64,000 bases of DNA from Kribbella antiqua (GCF_004345665.1 NZ_SLWR01000012.1:186001-250000); one strand, 5' to 3'. Positions 16,038 through 24,390 are shown, numbered from the stretch's first letter. Notes: generated from the letters alone by a model not told the origin. Program-made: numbers and translations.

Positions 16038-16493
16038 TCAGCACGAGTAGCGGACATTCACACCGTTGTGGTTGCCGGTAGTGCGGAAGTGCAGATTCGT
16101 GAGTTTGTAGCGGAGACAGGGAATTTGCCCCTGCTGGAAACCGCCCGTATACAGAAGCATGAAGCTCTGGTTGGCGGCATTGTCCTGGGCGCCCTTGCAG
16201 TTGCCGGAGAACTTGCCGTCGCTGCCGCTTTCAGCAATCTTTGTGAAGTTGGCGAAGGTCACTGGCGTCCTACTTCCATATGGCTCATTGGCGTACGGCG
16301 ACCACCCGAGGTCGACTCCCGGAACCGGTTGACCGGTGAAGGGCGACGTCACCGTGCCCGAAATAGTGCAGGACTGCTTCGTCCCGAACCAGTCGTCCCA
16401 CTTGATGTACAGGGTCAGCGCGGCGCTCAACGCACCTACGATGGCAACGAAAGTCGCAATACCTCTGTTGAACGTTCCCCCTGGCTCAACCAT
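16038..16493 (-). CDS. Single-pass membrane protein with extracellular domain, hypothetical
   Basis: This is 151 residues from ATG 16493; an upstream GTG at 16523 would add ten residues and has no clearer ribosome site. A short N-terminus precedes one transmembrane helix (GIATFVAIVGALSAALTLYI). The remainder is an extracellular domain with four cysteines, probably two disulfides (QSCTISGTVTSPFTGQPVPG near the start and NVRYSC at the very end). The phrase GTVTSPFTGQPVPGVDLGWS followed by SGSDGKFSGNC resembles a carboxypeptidase-regulatory-like beta-sandwich. No function can be assigned. Confidence 0.65.
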   Translation of the reverse strand: MVEPGGTFNRGIATFVAIVGALSAALTLYIKWDDWFGTKQSCTISGTVTSPFTGQPVPGVDLGWSPYANEPYGSRTPVTFANFTKIAESGSDGKFSGNCKGAQDNAANQSFMLLYTGGFQQGQIPCLRYKLTNLHFRTTGNHNGVNVRYSC

Positions 16494-16542
16494 GATCAAA
16501 ACAGTATGCGTGCCTCCGGACACCGTCCAGACTTGGCGAGAA

Positions 16543-17391
16543 TCACCGGCGGAGATCTGCCGCTTGGTGGCGGAGTTGTTGGAGGACTACTGGGTCGAGC
16601 TTGCCTGGGACCAGGCGTTCTTCGTAGTTTTCGACGCCTGCCCAGGTCGCAAGGGCCTCGGCGAGTGTGCTTTCGTCGGCGGGGTAGCCGAGTTGATTGA
16701 GGGCGGCAACTACTTCGGCGGCAAGCGGACCCTCGAGGGGTAGGAGGGTTGCTGGGTCGGGCTTGCCGAAGTACAGATCGTGGAGGTCCAGCAGGCGAGT
16801 CAATTCGTCGACTGGGGTCTGATGGTCGTCGACGCGGAGGTCGATCGCGATGTCGAGGACTCCGCCGTACGCCGCTCCCTCGCGCCAAACGCGCAACGCC
16901 GCACTCTGCCGGCCCCGCCGATCACCGCCCGCCTGGTCACCAGCAGCCAGCGCCGCGAGCAACCGCCGCTCGAATGGCTCTCCGGAACGAGACCCCCAGG
17001 CGTCAGCCATCGCCGCCACCACCTGCTGGCCGACAAGAATGTTGCCCTGTACGGCGTAACCGTCGCCAGCCTGGCCACCCGCCCAGTCAAGGCATGAAGC
17101 GCCGGTGAATGTGGCTCCGCGCCCGAGGCTGTCAACCACGCCAACCTGGCGGTGCTCACGCTCGTCGTCACCGCCGGCCAACTGGGCAATCACCTGATCG
17201 GCTGCGATGCCCTCGGCAAGCAATTCCAGACCCTTCGGTCCGTACGACAGCTCAGCCATCGCCTGCGTAGCGACCGCTCCGGCACCAGCCCGCCCCCACG
17301 GCACCACCGCCCCAACCGCAAGAAACTTCGACGCAACCGCGATCCCCCACGACTCCGAACCCGAATCAAACGCCACAATCGAGAACGTCAT
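16543..17391 (-). CDS. DUF1028 family protein (Ntn-hydrolase fold)
   Basis: This is 282 residues from ATG 17391, with AGGAGG four bases further upstream; a GTG directly in front is less well placed. The N-terminal MTFSIVAFDSGSESWGIAVA-SKFLAVGAVVPWGRAGAGAV-ATQA is diagnostic for DUF1028, and HRQVGVVDSLGRGATFTGAS with GDGYAVQGNILVG continues the same fold. From about residue 195 a C-terminal extension (DDHQTPVDELTRLLDLHDLY, LNQLGY) resembles the peptidoglycan-binding-like tail found on long members. Some members are encoded near peptidases or amidases. The enzymatic activity here is not established. Confidence 0.88.
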   Translation of the reverse strand: MTFSIVAFDSGSESWGIAVASKFLAVGAVVPWGRAGAGAVATQAMAELSYGPKGLELLAEGIAADQVIAQLAGGDDEREHRQVGVVDSLGRGATFTGASCLDWAGGQAGDGYAVQGNILVGQQVVAAMADAWGSRSGEPFERRLLAALAAGDQAGGDRRGRQSAALRVWREGAAYGGVLDIAIDLRVDDHQTPVDELTRLLDLHDLYFGKPDPATLLPLEGPLAAEVVAALNQLGYPADESTLAEALATWAGVENYEERLVPGKLDPVVLQQLRHQAADLRR

Positions 17392-17459
17392 CACCCCTCC
17401 TCGCCAACGCCAACTGCCGCGTCTCCAGAGTCTCGCAGCTTCTCGAGGGCGAGGAACAC

Positions 17460-17513
17460 CAATTCTCCGCCGGATCGTGTTCTGGACGGCCGGCGGGGGT
17501 GGGCGGAGAATTG
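17460..17513. promoter_or_regulatory. Perfect 12-bp inverted repeat between divergent genes
   Basis: caattctccgcc (17460-17471) is repeated in inverse as ggcggagaattg (17502-17513), 30 bases apart. It lies between the DUF1028 gene and the FHA gene, close to both starts. It could be an operator with widely spaced half-sites or an RNA hairpin in the FHA leader. Confidence 0.45.
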
Positions 17514-17533
17514 CTGGCAGCTAGGGGGCTGGC

Positions 17534-18296
17534 ATGCGAGTTGCGGGCTATTTGACCGGTGGGGTGGGGGCTCGGCAGTGGCGGTGGGAGTTGCCGGAGC
17601 GAGGGGTTGTGACGGTCGGGCGGGACCCGGGGTCCGACCTTCACCTGCAGGAGGACGAGCTGGTGTCTCGTCGGCATGCGGAGTTGGAGTGGGTGGATGG
17701 AGAGTGGTGGATTGCTGATCGGTCTACGAACGGGACGTTCGTCAATGGCCGGCGAGTTGGTCGTCAACGATTGGAGGACGGTGACCGGGTTCGAGTTGGG
17801 GCGACCGAGTTCAGCTTCCATACCAGTTCCACGCAACAGTCGGCCGAGGCGACCGCCGGCGTGCAGTCATCGGCGCCACCCAAGCGGCAGGGCCGCGGGG
17901 TGGGCGGGAAGATGCTTGTGGCTGGTGGGCTTGGTGAGTCCGGCGACGAAGAACGCCGCCGGCCTCACTCTCACCGTGGCCAAGGTCGAGCGCACGCGCC
18001 ACTTCACCCGCGTCGAGGTGACCATCAAGAACAACACGGAGTCGTCGTCGATCACGCTACCGCTGTTCGAGAACTGCGTGTTCAGCGCCGCCGACGGTAC
18101 GACGCTGAAGGCGGACGACTTCCGCAGTCAGTGGTCACAGACCGTCCCACCAGGTGCGTTCCAGCGTGGCACGATCACCTTCCCGGGCCATCTGCCGGAT
18201 ACGGCGACGCAGGCGAGGCTGAGCTTCAGCCACATCTTCGGCACCTTCGAGGCGACTGCGATCTCGGTGACCGGGATCCGCCTGTTCAGGCCTTGA
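17534..18296 (+). pseudogene. FHA-domain protein with C-terminal accessory domain, frameshifted
   Basis: The start is ATG 17534 behind ctaggggg. Residues 1-98 form a complete FHA phosphothreonine-binding domain: GVVTVGRDPGSDLHLQEDEL, VSRRHAEL, STNGTFVNGRRV. After KRQGRGVGGKMLVAGGL, near 17920, the frame must move on by one base to continue as VSPATKNAAGLTLTVAKVER, VEVTIKNNTESSSITLPLFE and ISVTGIRLFRP, a beta-sandwich domain ending at 18296. In the second frame a hydrophobic bridge (WLVGLV) suggests that a transmembrane helix between the two domains was shortened together with the frameshift. Each half is well preserved, so the event is recent or a sequence error. Confidence 0.65.
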
Positions 18297-19293
18297 AGAC
18301 GTCCGCGAACCAGTCTAGTTGGGCTTCTTGTTGGTAGGTTTGGCCGCCTTCGTGGTTGTTGTGGGGGTAGATCTTGATGTCTTTGGGGACGTCGGGGGCG
18401 GTGTCGGTGCCGTAGGAGTTGTAGGCGGCGAAGACGGTGGAGGGTGGGCAGGTCTGGTCCATCAGGCCGACGGAGAAGAGGGTGGGGGCGGAGGCCAGGC
18501 GGCCGAGGTTGACGCCGTCGAAGTAGCTGAGGGTGCGGTACGCCGGTTCGGCGTGGTCGCGGAAACCCTTCAGGTACCGGGTGATCTCGCCGTACGGGTC
18601 CTTGTCGGTGATCTGTACGGCGCGCCGGAAGTGGCACAGGAACGGTACGTCGGGGGCGCAGCCGACCAGGTTGATCCCGGCCAGTCCGGCCAGGCCCGCT
18701 GCGGCGATGGAGATGCCGCCGCCTTGGCTGCCGCCGGTGACGATGATCTTGTCCGGGTCGACCAGCGGGGACGTTCGGACGGCCTCGAGCGCGCGTACGG
18801 CGTCCACGTAGACGCGCCGGTAGTAGTAGGTCTCCGGGTTGGTGATGCCGGCGGTCATGAAGCCCGGGGAGTGGTTGAGACCGGCGTACGCGCTGTCGTC
18901 CGGCGTACCGCTCCCGCCGCCGGCGTTGTAGCCCTGGCCGCGGGTGTCCATCACGAAGTGGGCGTAGCCGGCCTGCGCCCACAGAGTGGTGGAGTGGGGG
19001 AAGCCGCGGCCGCCGGAGTAGCCGTAGTACTGGACGACGGTCGGCAGGGGTCCGGATGCGCCCGCTGGGACGTGCAGCCAGCCCTTGATCGGCGTACCGC
19101 CGAAGCCTGCGTACGTTACGTCGTACGTGGTGATGACGGCCAGCTTGTTGTCCACCTCGGTGAAGGTGGCGGCGAGGTCGTCGCTGCGCGTCTTCTCGAT
19201 GGAGGAGCGCCAGAACTCACGGAAGTCGTCGGGCACGGCCACCTCGGGCCGGTAGTCACGCAGCTGGTCCAGGGGCAGATCGAACATGGCCAT
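18286..19293 (-). CDS. Acetylxylan esterase family protein (AXE1 / CE7)
   Basis: This is 335 residues from ATG 19293 (MAMFDLPLDQL). It is an alpha/beta hydrolase of the carbohydrate esterase 7 type: DLPLDQLRDYRP at the start, PTVVQYYGYSGGRGFPHS forming the oxyanion loop, the nucleophile elbow GGSQGGGISIAAAGLAG, DQTCPPSTVFAAYN with the catalytic aspartate, and HNNHEGG with the catalytic histidine. It should remove acetyl groups from xylo-oligosaccharides or cephalosporin-like acetyl esters in the cytoplasm. No signal peptide is present. It overlaps the end of the FHA gene by 11 bases on the opposite strand. Confidence 0.9.
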   Translation of the reverse strand: MAMFDLPLDQLRDYRPEVAVPDDFREFWRSSIEKTRSDDLAATFTEVDNKLAVITTYDVTYAGFGGTPIKGWLHVPAGASGPLPTVVQYYGYSGGRGFPHSTTLWAQAGYAHFVMDTRGQGYNAGGGSGTPDDSAYAGLNHSPGFMTAGITNPETYYYRRVYVDAVRALEAVRTSPLVDPDKIIVTGGSQGGGISIAAAGLAGLAGINLVGCAPDVPFLCHFRRAVQITDKDPYGEITRYLKGFRDHAEPAYRTLSYFDGVNLGRLASAPTLFSVGLMDQTCPPSTVFAAYNSYGTDTAPDVPKDIKIYPHNNHEGGQTYQQEAQLDWFADVFKA

Positions 19294-19332
19294 GGGCAAC
19301 CAATTTAAGGCACTCCCGGCCGAACGGCGCTC

Positions 19333-19917
19333 TCAGTGTCCGAAGCTGGACAGGTCGAGGCGCATCAGGATCCGGGGGTGGCCGGCCAGGACCGAGGTGG
19401 TGTCGGCGGCCTTGGTGAAGCCGGCGCGCTCGAAGTTCTTGCGGAGCCCGGCGTACGCCATGGTCAGGTCGACCTTGGCGTCGCCGTTGTCGAGGGGGTA
19501 CGCCTCGATCGCCGGGGCGCCGCGGTCGCGGGCGAACTCAACCGCGCCGGTGATGAGCGCGTGTGAGATGCCCTGCTTCCGATGACCCGGGCGGACGCGG
19601 ATGCACCACAGCGACCAGACGGGCAGGTCGTCGATATGCGGGATCTTGCGGTTGCGGGCGAAGGACGTCTCGGAGCGGGGTGCGACCGCGGCCCAGCCGA
19701 CCGGCTCGTCGCCGTCGTACGCGAGGACGCCTGGCGGCGGTTCCGCAGCGCAGAGGTTGGCGACGTACTCACCGCGGGCCGGGCCGTGCAGCTCGTTGTT
19801 GAGCTTGGACGGGATCCGGTAACTCAGGCACCAGCAGACATTCGAGGTCGGCGACTTCGGCCCCAGCACCGCCCGCACATCCTCGAAGACCGAAGCCGGC
19901 CGAACGTCGATGCTCAC
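19333..19917 (-). CDS. GNAT-family N-acetyltransferase
   Basis: This is 194 residues from GTG 19917. The acetyl-CoA-binding motif A is in LWCIRVRPGHRKQGISHALI (R/Q-x-x-G-I) and is followed by an aromatic C-terminal strand region. The N-terminal CWCLSYRIPSKLNNELHGPA-RGEYVANLC is a signature of a subgroup of small actinobacterial GNAT proteins whose acceptor is unknown. The C-terminal VLAGHPRILMRLDL is shared with the remnant at 10468-10512. It is followed 12 bases before its start by the end of the M4 protease gene, so it may be the last gene of that operon. Confidence 0.87.
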   Translation of the reverse strand: MSIDVRPASVFEDVRAVLGPKSPTSNVCWCLSYRIPSKLNNELHGPARGEYVANLCAAEPPPGVLAYDGDEPVGWAAVAPRSETSFARNRKIPHIDDLPVWSLWCIRVRPGHRKQGISHALITGAVEFARDRGAPAIEAYPLDNGDAKVDLTMAYAGLRKNFERAGFTKAADTTSVLAGHPRILMRLDLSSFGH

Positions 19918-19929
19918 CCCACCACGATG

Positions 19930-21609
19930 TCAGACGATGCCGACGGCGTCGAAGGCCCTCTCGATCGCGGCGATCTTACGAGCGCGCTCGTCCGGATCCA
20001 GTCCCCGGAACAGGCTTCGGGCGCTGGCGACGACGGCACGGCGGCTGTCGATGAATTGCGAGGTACGGGACAACCGCTGCGACAGCGCGAGGTAGAACAC
20101 GGCGACGACCTCGACCGGAGTCAGGACCAGGTCGCCGTTGCCGTCCTCGGTGGTGAACATGAGGAAGGCGACCTTGTTGTGGATGCCGCTGTTCTTGTGT
20201 ACGCCGCCCCAGTCGCCCTTGCGCGTGAAGGGCAGGACCAGGAAGCCGTCCATGTGGTCGGGCTGCCCGAAGCGAGGCGGATCCGAGAGATCGCGGAAGG
20301 GCCTGTCGTCCTTCTTGAGTTTCTCGCCCAGCAGCCAGTCCCATTCGCGCGGGTCGTCCTTGCCGGCGTTGGCGACGGCGGTGCCGAAGATGTCGGAGTA
20401 TGACTCGTTCAGCGCGCCGGACTGGAAGGCGTACTCCAGCCGCGCGGTGTGGTCGGTGACGCCGTGGAACATCTCGTGCGCGACCACGTCGACGTTGGCC
20501 GACAGCGACCGCAGCAGCCCATCGGTACGACGTACCTGGCCGTAGACCATCTGCCGTCGGTTCCAGAAGGCGTTGACCCACTCCTGCGGGCCGGTGCTGT
20601 CCTCCTCGACGACACAGTTGATGGTCGAAATCATCGCCCCACCGCGGCCGTCGATGTTGTCCCGTAGCAGCACGGTGCGAAGGAACTCCGACACGGCCAC
20701 CGCGTTCGCATGCGCGCTGACCGCGGCCGGTGTCCAGGCCGGCGGGTTGGCGACGGCATCACCGGGCAGCTTGGCCGCGTCGACTTTCGGATCGCCGAAG
20801 AGGAAGTCATGAGTCTCGATGTTGTGCGTCGGGTCGAACATCACGAGGCGACCGCCTTGGCGGGACACGGGGAACGTCCGGGAGACGTCGAAGGAGTCGA
20901 CCGCTGTCGCCTCCTCGGCCGCCATGCTCGGCGTACGGGGAAGGATCGTCACGACCTGCCCGTCATGCGCGTCGACGACGTAATCGACGAACCGAGGTGG
21001 CTCGAGGCTGTCGTCTCCCTCCCCTGCCGGTTCGGCGTCCCGGTCCAGCTTCACCGGCACGTCCTCGAGGATGTAGACCAGCCGCCAGTCAGATGCTTTG
21101 ACGTCGAAGTAATAGTTCAGCCGAGGCACGACGCCGGTCAGGTCCGGCTGGTAGCCGTCCGGCGCAGCGTCGGCGGCCGTCAGCGCGTCGGCGGGCGAGA
21201 CCTTCGCGACCGGATCAACTCCCTCGGGCTCGCCGGTCGCGACGTCGATGCCGACCAGGCTGTTGTCCTCATCGAGCTCGACCGTCACCAGCGAGCCGTA
21301 GACCGGAATGTCGTGCACGATCTGCCGGAACTTCACCGTGCGCGTCCCGGTGAGCGGGACCGTCTCGGTACCGATCGTCTTGAACTGTGCGCCGTCGTCC
21401 GCCGGCGCGGTGAGCGACGGCACCGAGTCACTGACGACCGCCTGGTCGAGGAATCGGCGGGCCGCTGTTTCCGGATCGACGTCACCCTCCGGTACGACGC
21501 CGGCGTAGGCCGCCCGCTCCTCGGTCAGTTGCTCGATCGCCCCCGAGGACGACTCGTCGGCGGTATGCACGGAGAAAGTGATCAGGCCGTTGCCGGTCTC
21601 GCTGGGCAT
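19930..21609 (-). CDS. M4 (thermolysin-like) zinc metalloprotease
   Basis: This is 559 residues from ATG 21609. Residues 60-230 contain FTP-like propeptide motifs (TVKFRQIVHDIPVYGSLVTV, VDYVVDAHDGQVV). The catalytic domain contains the zinc motif HEMFH in VVAHEMFHGVTDHTARLEYA, the third ligand in GALNESYSDIFGTAVANAGK, and the late histidine motif GGVHKNSGIHNKVAF. All catalytic residues expected for the family are present. Unusually for a secreted protease with a propeptide, the N-terminus (MPSETGNGLITFSVHTADES) is polar and has no signal peptide. It follows a HAD phosphatase gene by 18 bases. Confidence 0.9.
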   Translation of the reverse strand: MPSETGNGLITFSVHTADESSSGAIEQLTEERAAYAGVVPEGDVDPETAARRFLDQAVVSDSVPSLTAPADDGAQFKTIGTETVPLTGTRTVKFRQIVHDIPVYGSLVTVELDEDNSLVGIDVATGEPEGVDPVAKVSPADALTAADAAPDGYQPDLTGVVPRLNYYFDVKASDWRLVYILEDVPVKLDRDAEPAGEGDDSLEPPRFVDYVVDAHDGQVVTILPRTPSMAAEEATAVDSFDVSRTFPVSRQGGRLVMFDPTHNIETHDFLFGDPKVDAAKLPGDAVANPPAWTPAAVSAHANAVAVSEFLRTVLLRDNIDGRGGAMISTINCVVEEDSTGPQEWVNAFWNRRQMVYGQVRRTDGLLRSLSANVDVVAHEMFHGVTDHTARLEYAFQSGALNESYSDIFGTAVANAGKDDPREWDWLLGEKLKKDDRPFRDLSDPPRFGQPDHMDGFLVLPFTRKGDWGGVHKNSGIHNKVAFLMFTTEDGNGDLVLTPVEVVAVFYLALSQRLSRTSQFIDSRRAVVASARSLFRGLDPDERARKIAAIERAFDAVGIV

Positions 21610-21627
21610 TTCGGTACGTCCTTTCGA

Positions 21628-22068
21628 TTACGGTACGGCGAACTCGGCCGCGACCAGATGCAAAGCGTGCAGCGGGTGAGGAGATACGTGGAATCCAACG
21701 GAAGCAGCGGTTTTGCGCTCTTCGGCGTTCTCTCCGACGTACACACAACGAGCCGTCGGCAACGAGGCACGTTGCGCGGCGAGTTTGAAGAAGGCGGGCT
21801 GGGACTTGTCCATGCCCTCGATCGAGCTGAACAGGCACAACTCGGCATCGACGAGCTCCGACAGCCCCGCATCGTCGAGCACTTTCGTCAACGTGGCCGC
21901 GGTTTCGTTGCCGGTGTTGGAGATCAGGCCCAGCGCGGCGTCGTCGTCCCGCAGCCGCGCCAGCACCTCGGGCACGAACGGATACACCTCGAGCCCGGAA
22001 AGATGACCACCCTCGACAACCGCAGTCGCCAACGTGTCACCGATATCGAAGAAAACCGCCGGCCGCAT
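21628..22068 (-). CDS. HAD-superfamily hydrolase
   Basis: This is 146 residues from ATG 22068. Motif I is FFDIGDTL, motif II LGLISNTGN, and motif III/IV is CVYVGENAEERKTAASVGF. In motif I the first aspartate nucleophile is kept; the second is replaced by glycine (DIGDT rather than DxDxT, as in many subfamilies). No cap domain of normal size is present, so it is a minimal HAD of about two thirds the usual length. It is encoded immediately before the M4 protease and probably cotranscribed with it. Confidence 0.82.
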   Translation of the reverse strand: MRPAVFFDIGDTLATAVVEGGHLSGLEVYPFVPEVLARLRDDDAALGLISNTGNETAATLTKVLDDAGLSELVDAELCLFSSIEGMDKSQPAFFKLAAQRASLPTARCVYVGENAEERKTAASVGFHVSPHPLHALHLVAAEFAVP

Positions 22069-22172
22069 GTCTCCCCCTAGCAGCCGCGATTCAGGTCCCC
22101 ACCCCGCGGCTCAATCGAGCGTCTCACCAGCCATGCCGACTCGCAAGACCGACTGCCCAATGAGGCAATTCG

Positions 22173-22967
22173 TCAAATGTCGAGGAGGAGGGCGCGGTGG
22201 TCGGAGACTTCGGGGGTGGTGAGGACTTCGAAATGCTTGATTGCGGTGGGGTCGGAGATGAGGAGGTAGCTGGCGTGGCGGGTGGGTTTGGGGTACGACG
22301 AGGTGCGGGTGTCGGTGGTGCCGACCAGGTCGGTGAGGCCTAGGTCGGACAGGACCTTGAAGGTGTCGCTGTCCGGCAGGAGGTTCAGGTCGCCGCAGAC
22401 GATGGTGAGGTCGCCTGGGGAGCCGACTCGCTCGATGAGGGTGGCGAGGTGGTCGGCCTGGGACTTTCGGGCTGGGGTGTCGTGTTTCCCGGCGGGGTCG
22501 CGAAGGCCGTGCAGCTGGACCACAGTGACGAAGCGGTTCGCAGACCGGTCGATGACACGAGCCGCCAGCGCCACCCGCGGCCTGTCCTCGATCGCCCAGT
22601 CCTCGTGATCCACGAACTCGCCGTGGACGAACTCGCTGTCGACGCCGATGAGCGGGAGGTTGTCGGTGACGTACGTCGCGATGCCGAAGTCCTGGTGGTG
22701 CCGGCGTCCCGACTCGAGCGTGACCGGGCCGGCGTCGCTCGCGATGAACAGTCCCTGATGCGCGGGCAGCACCGATCGCACATCGTCGTACAGGTTCGCC
22801 CGCTGCGGCAGCGACCGCTCCCCGTCGTCGAACCGCGTCCAGCCGGACACTCCCGGCGTACGCGTCACCTCTTGGAGACAGACGACGTCCGCGCCGATCT
22901 CCCCGAGCCATGGCGCCAGTACGTCGTACATCGCGCCGCCCCAAGCATTCACCGAGACGATCCGCAT
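22173..22967 (-). CDS. Endonuclease/exonuclease/phosphatase family protein
   Basis: This is 264 residues from ATG 22967. The EEP fold is clear: MRIVSVNAWGGAM, GADVVCLQEVTRT with the metal-binding glutamate, VVQLHGLRDPAG, LTIVCGDLNLLPDS with the catalytic D-x-N, and TTPEVSDHRALLLDI with the terminal SDH motif. Members cleave nucleic acids, phosphoinositides or sphingomyelin; no signal peptide is present, so an intracellular substrate is likely. It lies six bases after the orphan SnoaL-like gene and is probably the last gene of the ECF41 operon. Confidence 0.85.
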   Translation of the reverse strand: MRIVSVNAWGGAMYDVLAPWLGEIGADVVCLQEVTRTPGVSGWTRFDDGERSLPQRANLYDDVRSVLPAHQGLFIASDAGPVTLESGRRHHQDFGIATYVTDNLPLIGVDSEFVHGEFVDHEDWAIEDRPRVALAARVIDRSANRFVTVVQLHGLRDPAGKHDTPARKSQADHLATLIERVGSPGDLTIVCGDLNLLPDSDTFKVLSDLGLTDLVGTTDTRTSSYPKPTRHASYLLISDPTAIKHFEVLTTPEVSDHRALLLDI

Positions 22968-22973
22968 AGCGCC

Positions 22974-23333
22974 CTACCCTAACGAGTGCCAGTGCGTGAG
23001 TTTGTCCGGGTTGAGGACGATCCAGACGGCGGTGATGTGAGCGCCGGCGATGGTGAGGCTGATGACTGCGACCGCTTGGCCGGTGTGGCGGAGGACCAGG
23101 CCGGTGTGGCCGTTGACGGCTTCGGCGGTCAGGTCAGTGCCTGGCCGGCGAGCGAGCAGGGTTGCGACGAAGCGGGCGACGTTGTCCGCGCCCTCCAACG
23201 GTTGCCTCGGGGCAACGACCTTTCCACCCCCGTCCGTGACCGCGATCGCGTCCTCGGCGAGTGTCCTCCTGACCGCAGCGAGATCACCCGCTGTGCAGGA
23301 CAGCGCGAACCGTCGTACGAGCGCCTCATCCAA
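22974..23333 (-). CDS. Stand-alone SnoaL-like domain related to the ECF41 C-terminal extension
   Basis: This is 119 residues from TTG 23333, overlapping the end of the sigma factor gene by eight bases. It is a single NTF2/SnoaL-like domain that aligns with residues 170-288 of the adjacent sigma factor: SCTAGDLAAVRRTLAEDAIA, VTDGGGKVVAPRQPLEG, and VWIVLNPDKLTHWHSLG at the end. DGGGK and NPDKL are the two conserved motifs of ECF41 extensions that control sigma activity. No sigma domains are present. It may compete with or supplement the fused extension of its neighbour, or bind the same unknown ligand. Confidence 0.75.
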   Translation of the reverse strand: MDEALVRRFALSCTAGDLAAVRRTLAEDAIAVTDGGGKVVAPRQPLEGADNVARFVATLLARRPGTDLTAEAVNGHTGLVLRHTGQAVAVISLTIAGAHITAVWIVLNPDKLTHWHSLG

Positions 23334-24192
23334 GGGTTCTGCCGATCTTGGCGGGGTTCATCATCCACAGCACCTGGTCGATGCCCTCGGCCGAGGCGTT
23401 GACAGTGCAGACTGCGAAGGCAACTCCGTCCTTGTGCAGAACCGCCACCGCCTGCCCGTTCGCCGTACCGAAGTCGACCTCGACGCCGGCCCAGAACCGC
23501 TCCGCGAACGCCTTGTGGTACTTCGCCACCCGCTGTACGCCGACCACCGGGAAGCGAGAGGCACGGACGGCGCCGCCACCGTCGGAGTAGCTGATCACGT
23601 CGTCGGCCAGCAGCTGCTCGAGCGCCGCGAGATCGCCAGTGCGAGCCGCCGCGACGAAAGCGACAAGCAGTTTCCGCTGCTCAACAGACGTCACCGGCTG
23701 ACGGCGATCGGCGACGATGCGCTTGCGGGCCCGGCTGACCAGTTGCCGCGTAGCCGCTTCGCTGGCCTGGAGGATGCCGGCGATCTGGCTGTACGGGTAG
23801 TCGAACGCCTCCCGCAAGATGTACGCCGCTCGCTCGGTGGGTGAGAGCCTTTCCAGCACAAGCAGTACGGCAAAGCCCAGCGCCTCATCCCGTTCTGCAC
23901 CGAGGTGGGGATCGGCGCTGGTGTCGACCGGTTCGGGAAGCCACGGCCCGATGTACGTCTCACGCCGTACGCGCGCCGACTGCGTCGCGTTGATCGCGAG
24001 TCGCGTGATGGCGGTCGCCAGGTAGGCGGCGGGGTTGGTGACCACGCTGCGGTCGCTGGTCTGCCAGCGCAGCCAGACGTCCTGCACCAGATCCTCGGCC
24101 TCGGCCACGCTGCCGAGCATCCGGTACGCGATGCCGAACAGCCGCGGTCGCACCTCCGCGAAGACCGCCGCAGCGTGTTCGAGGTCCTCCAT
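23326..24192 (-). CDS. ECF41-group RNA polymerase sigma factor (SigJ-like)
   Basis: This is 288 residues from ATG 24192. Sigma region 2 covers RPRLFGIAYRMLGSVAEAED-LVQDVWLRW and region 4 covers RLSPTERAAYILREAFDYPY with ASEAATRQLVSRARKRI. WLPEP at residues 84-88 is the linker motif of group ECF41. The C-terminal 110 residues form the SnoaL-like regulatory extension. Its key motifs deviate from consensus: DGGG (204-207) is followed by AVR, and the last motif reads NPAKI. ECF41 factors lack a separate anti-sigma factor and are held in check by this extension. The gene starts immediately after a small acidic protein gene. Confidence 0.92.
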   Translation of the reverse strand: MEDLEHAAAVFAEVRPRLFGIAYRMLGSVAEAEDLVQDVWLRWQTSDRSVVTNPAAYLATAITRLAINATQSARVRRETYIGPWLPEPVDTSADPHLGAERDEALGFAVLLVLERLSPTERAAYILREAFDYPYSQIAGILQASEAATRQLVSRARKRIVADRRQPVTSVEQRKLLVAFVAAARTGDLAALEQLLADDVISYSDGGGAVRASRFPVVGVQRVAKYHKAFAERFWAGVEVDFGTANGQAVAVLHKDGVAFAVCTVNASAEGIDQVLWMMNPAKIGRTLG

Positions 24193-24390
24193 CTACTCGC
24201 TTTCTTCCATCGCTTGCACCGCACCGAGCAGATTCTGCAGACCGGCTTCCTCACGCTGAACGTCGGTCGGATCGTACCGCCACTCCTCCACCGGCAGTAC
24301 GACGTCCTGCTCGGGAGAACTCGACTCGGCCAGGGTCAGATCGGCCTCCACCTCGACCTCCAGCTCCCGCAGAAAGTCGTCACTCGTCAT
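24193..24390 (-). CDS. Small acidic protein upstream of the ECF41 sigma factor
   Basis: This is 65 residues from ATG 24390 (MTSDDFLRELEVEVEADLTL). The protein is strongly acidic, with little hydrophobic content and a predicted helical C-terminus (QREEAGLQNLLGAVQAMEES). Its TAG stop directly abuts the ATG of the sigma factor, so translation must be coupled. No family was recognised. Possible roles are a sigma-factor partner or a small leader protein; neither is shown. It is the first gene after the candidate ECF41 promoter. Confidence 0.65.
   Translation of the reverse strand: MTSDDFLRELEVEVEADLTLAESSSPEQDVVLPVEEWRYDPTDVQREEAGLQNLLGAVQAMEESE

Noticed and set aside
18319..19308. A 329-codon open frame on the plus strand
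   Set aside because: It is the antisense shadow of the acetylxylan esterase gene, Gly/Val/Arg-rich without domain features.
20710..22080. A 456-codon open frame on the plus strand
   Set aside because: It runs antisense through both the M4 protease and HAD genes, which are well supported.
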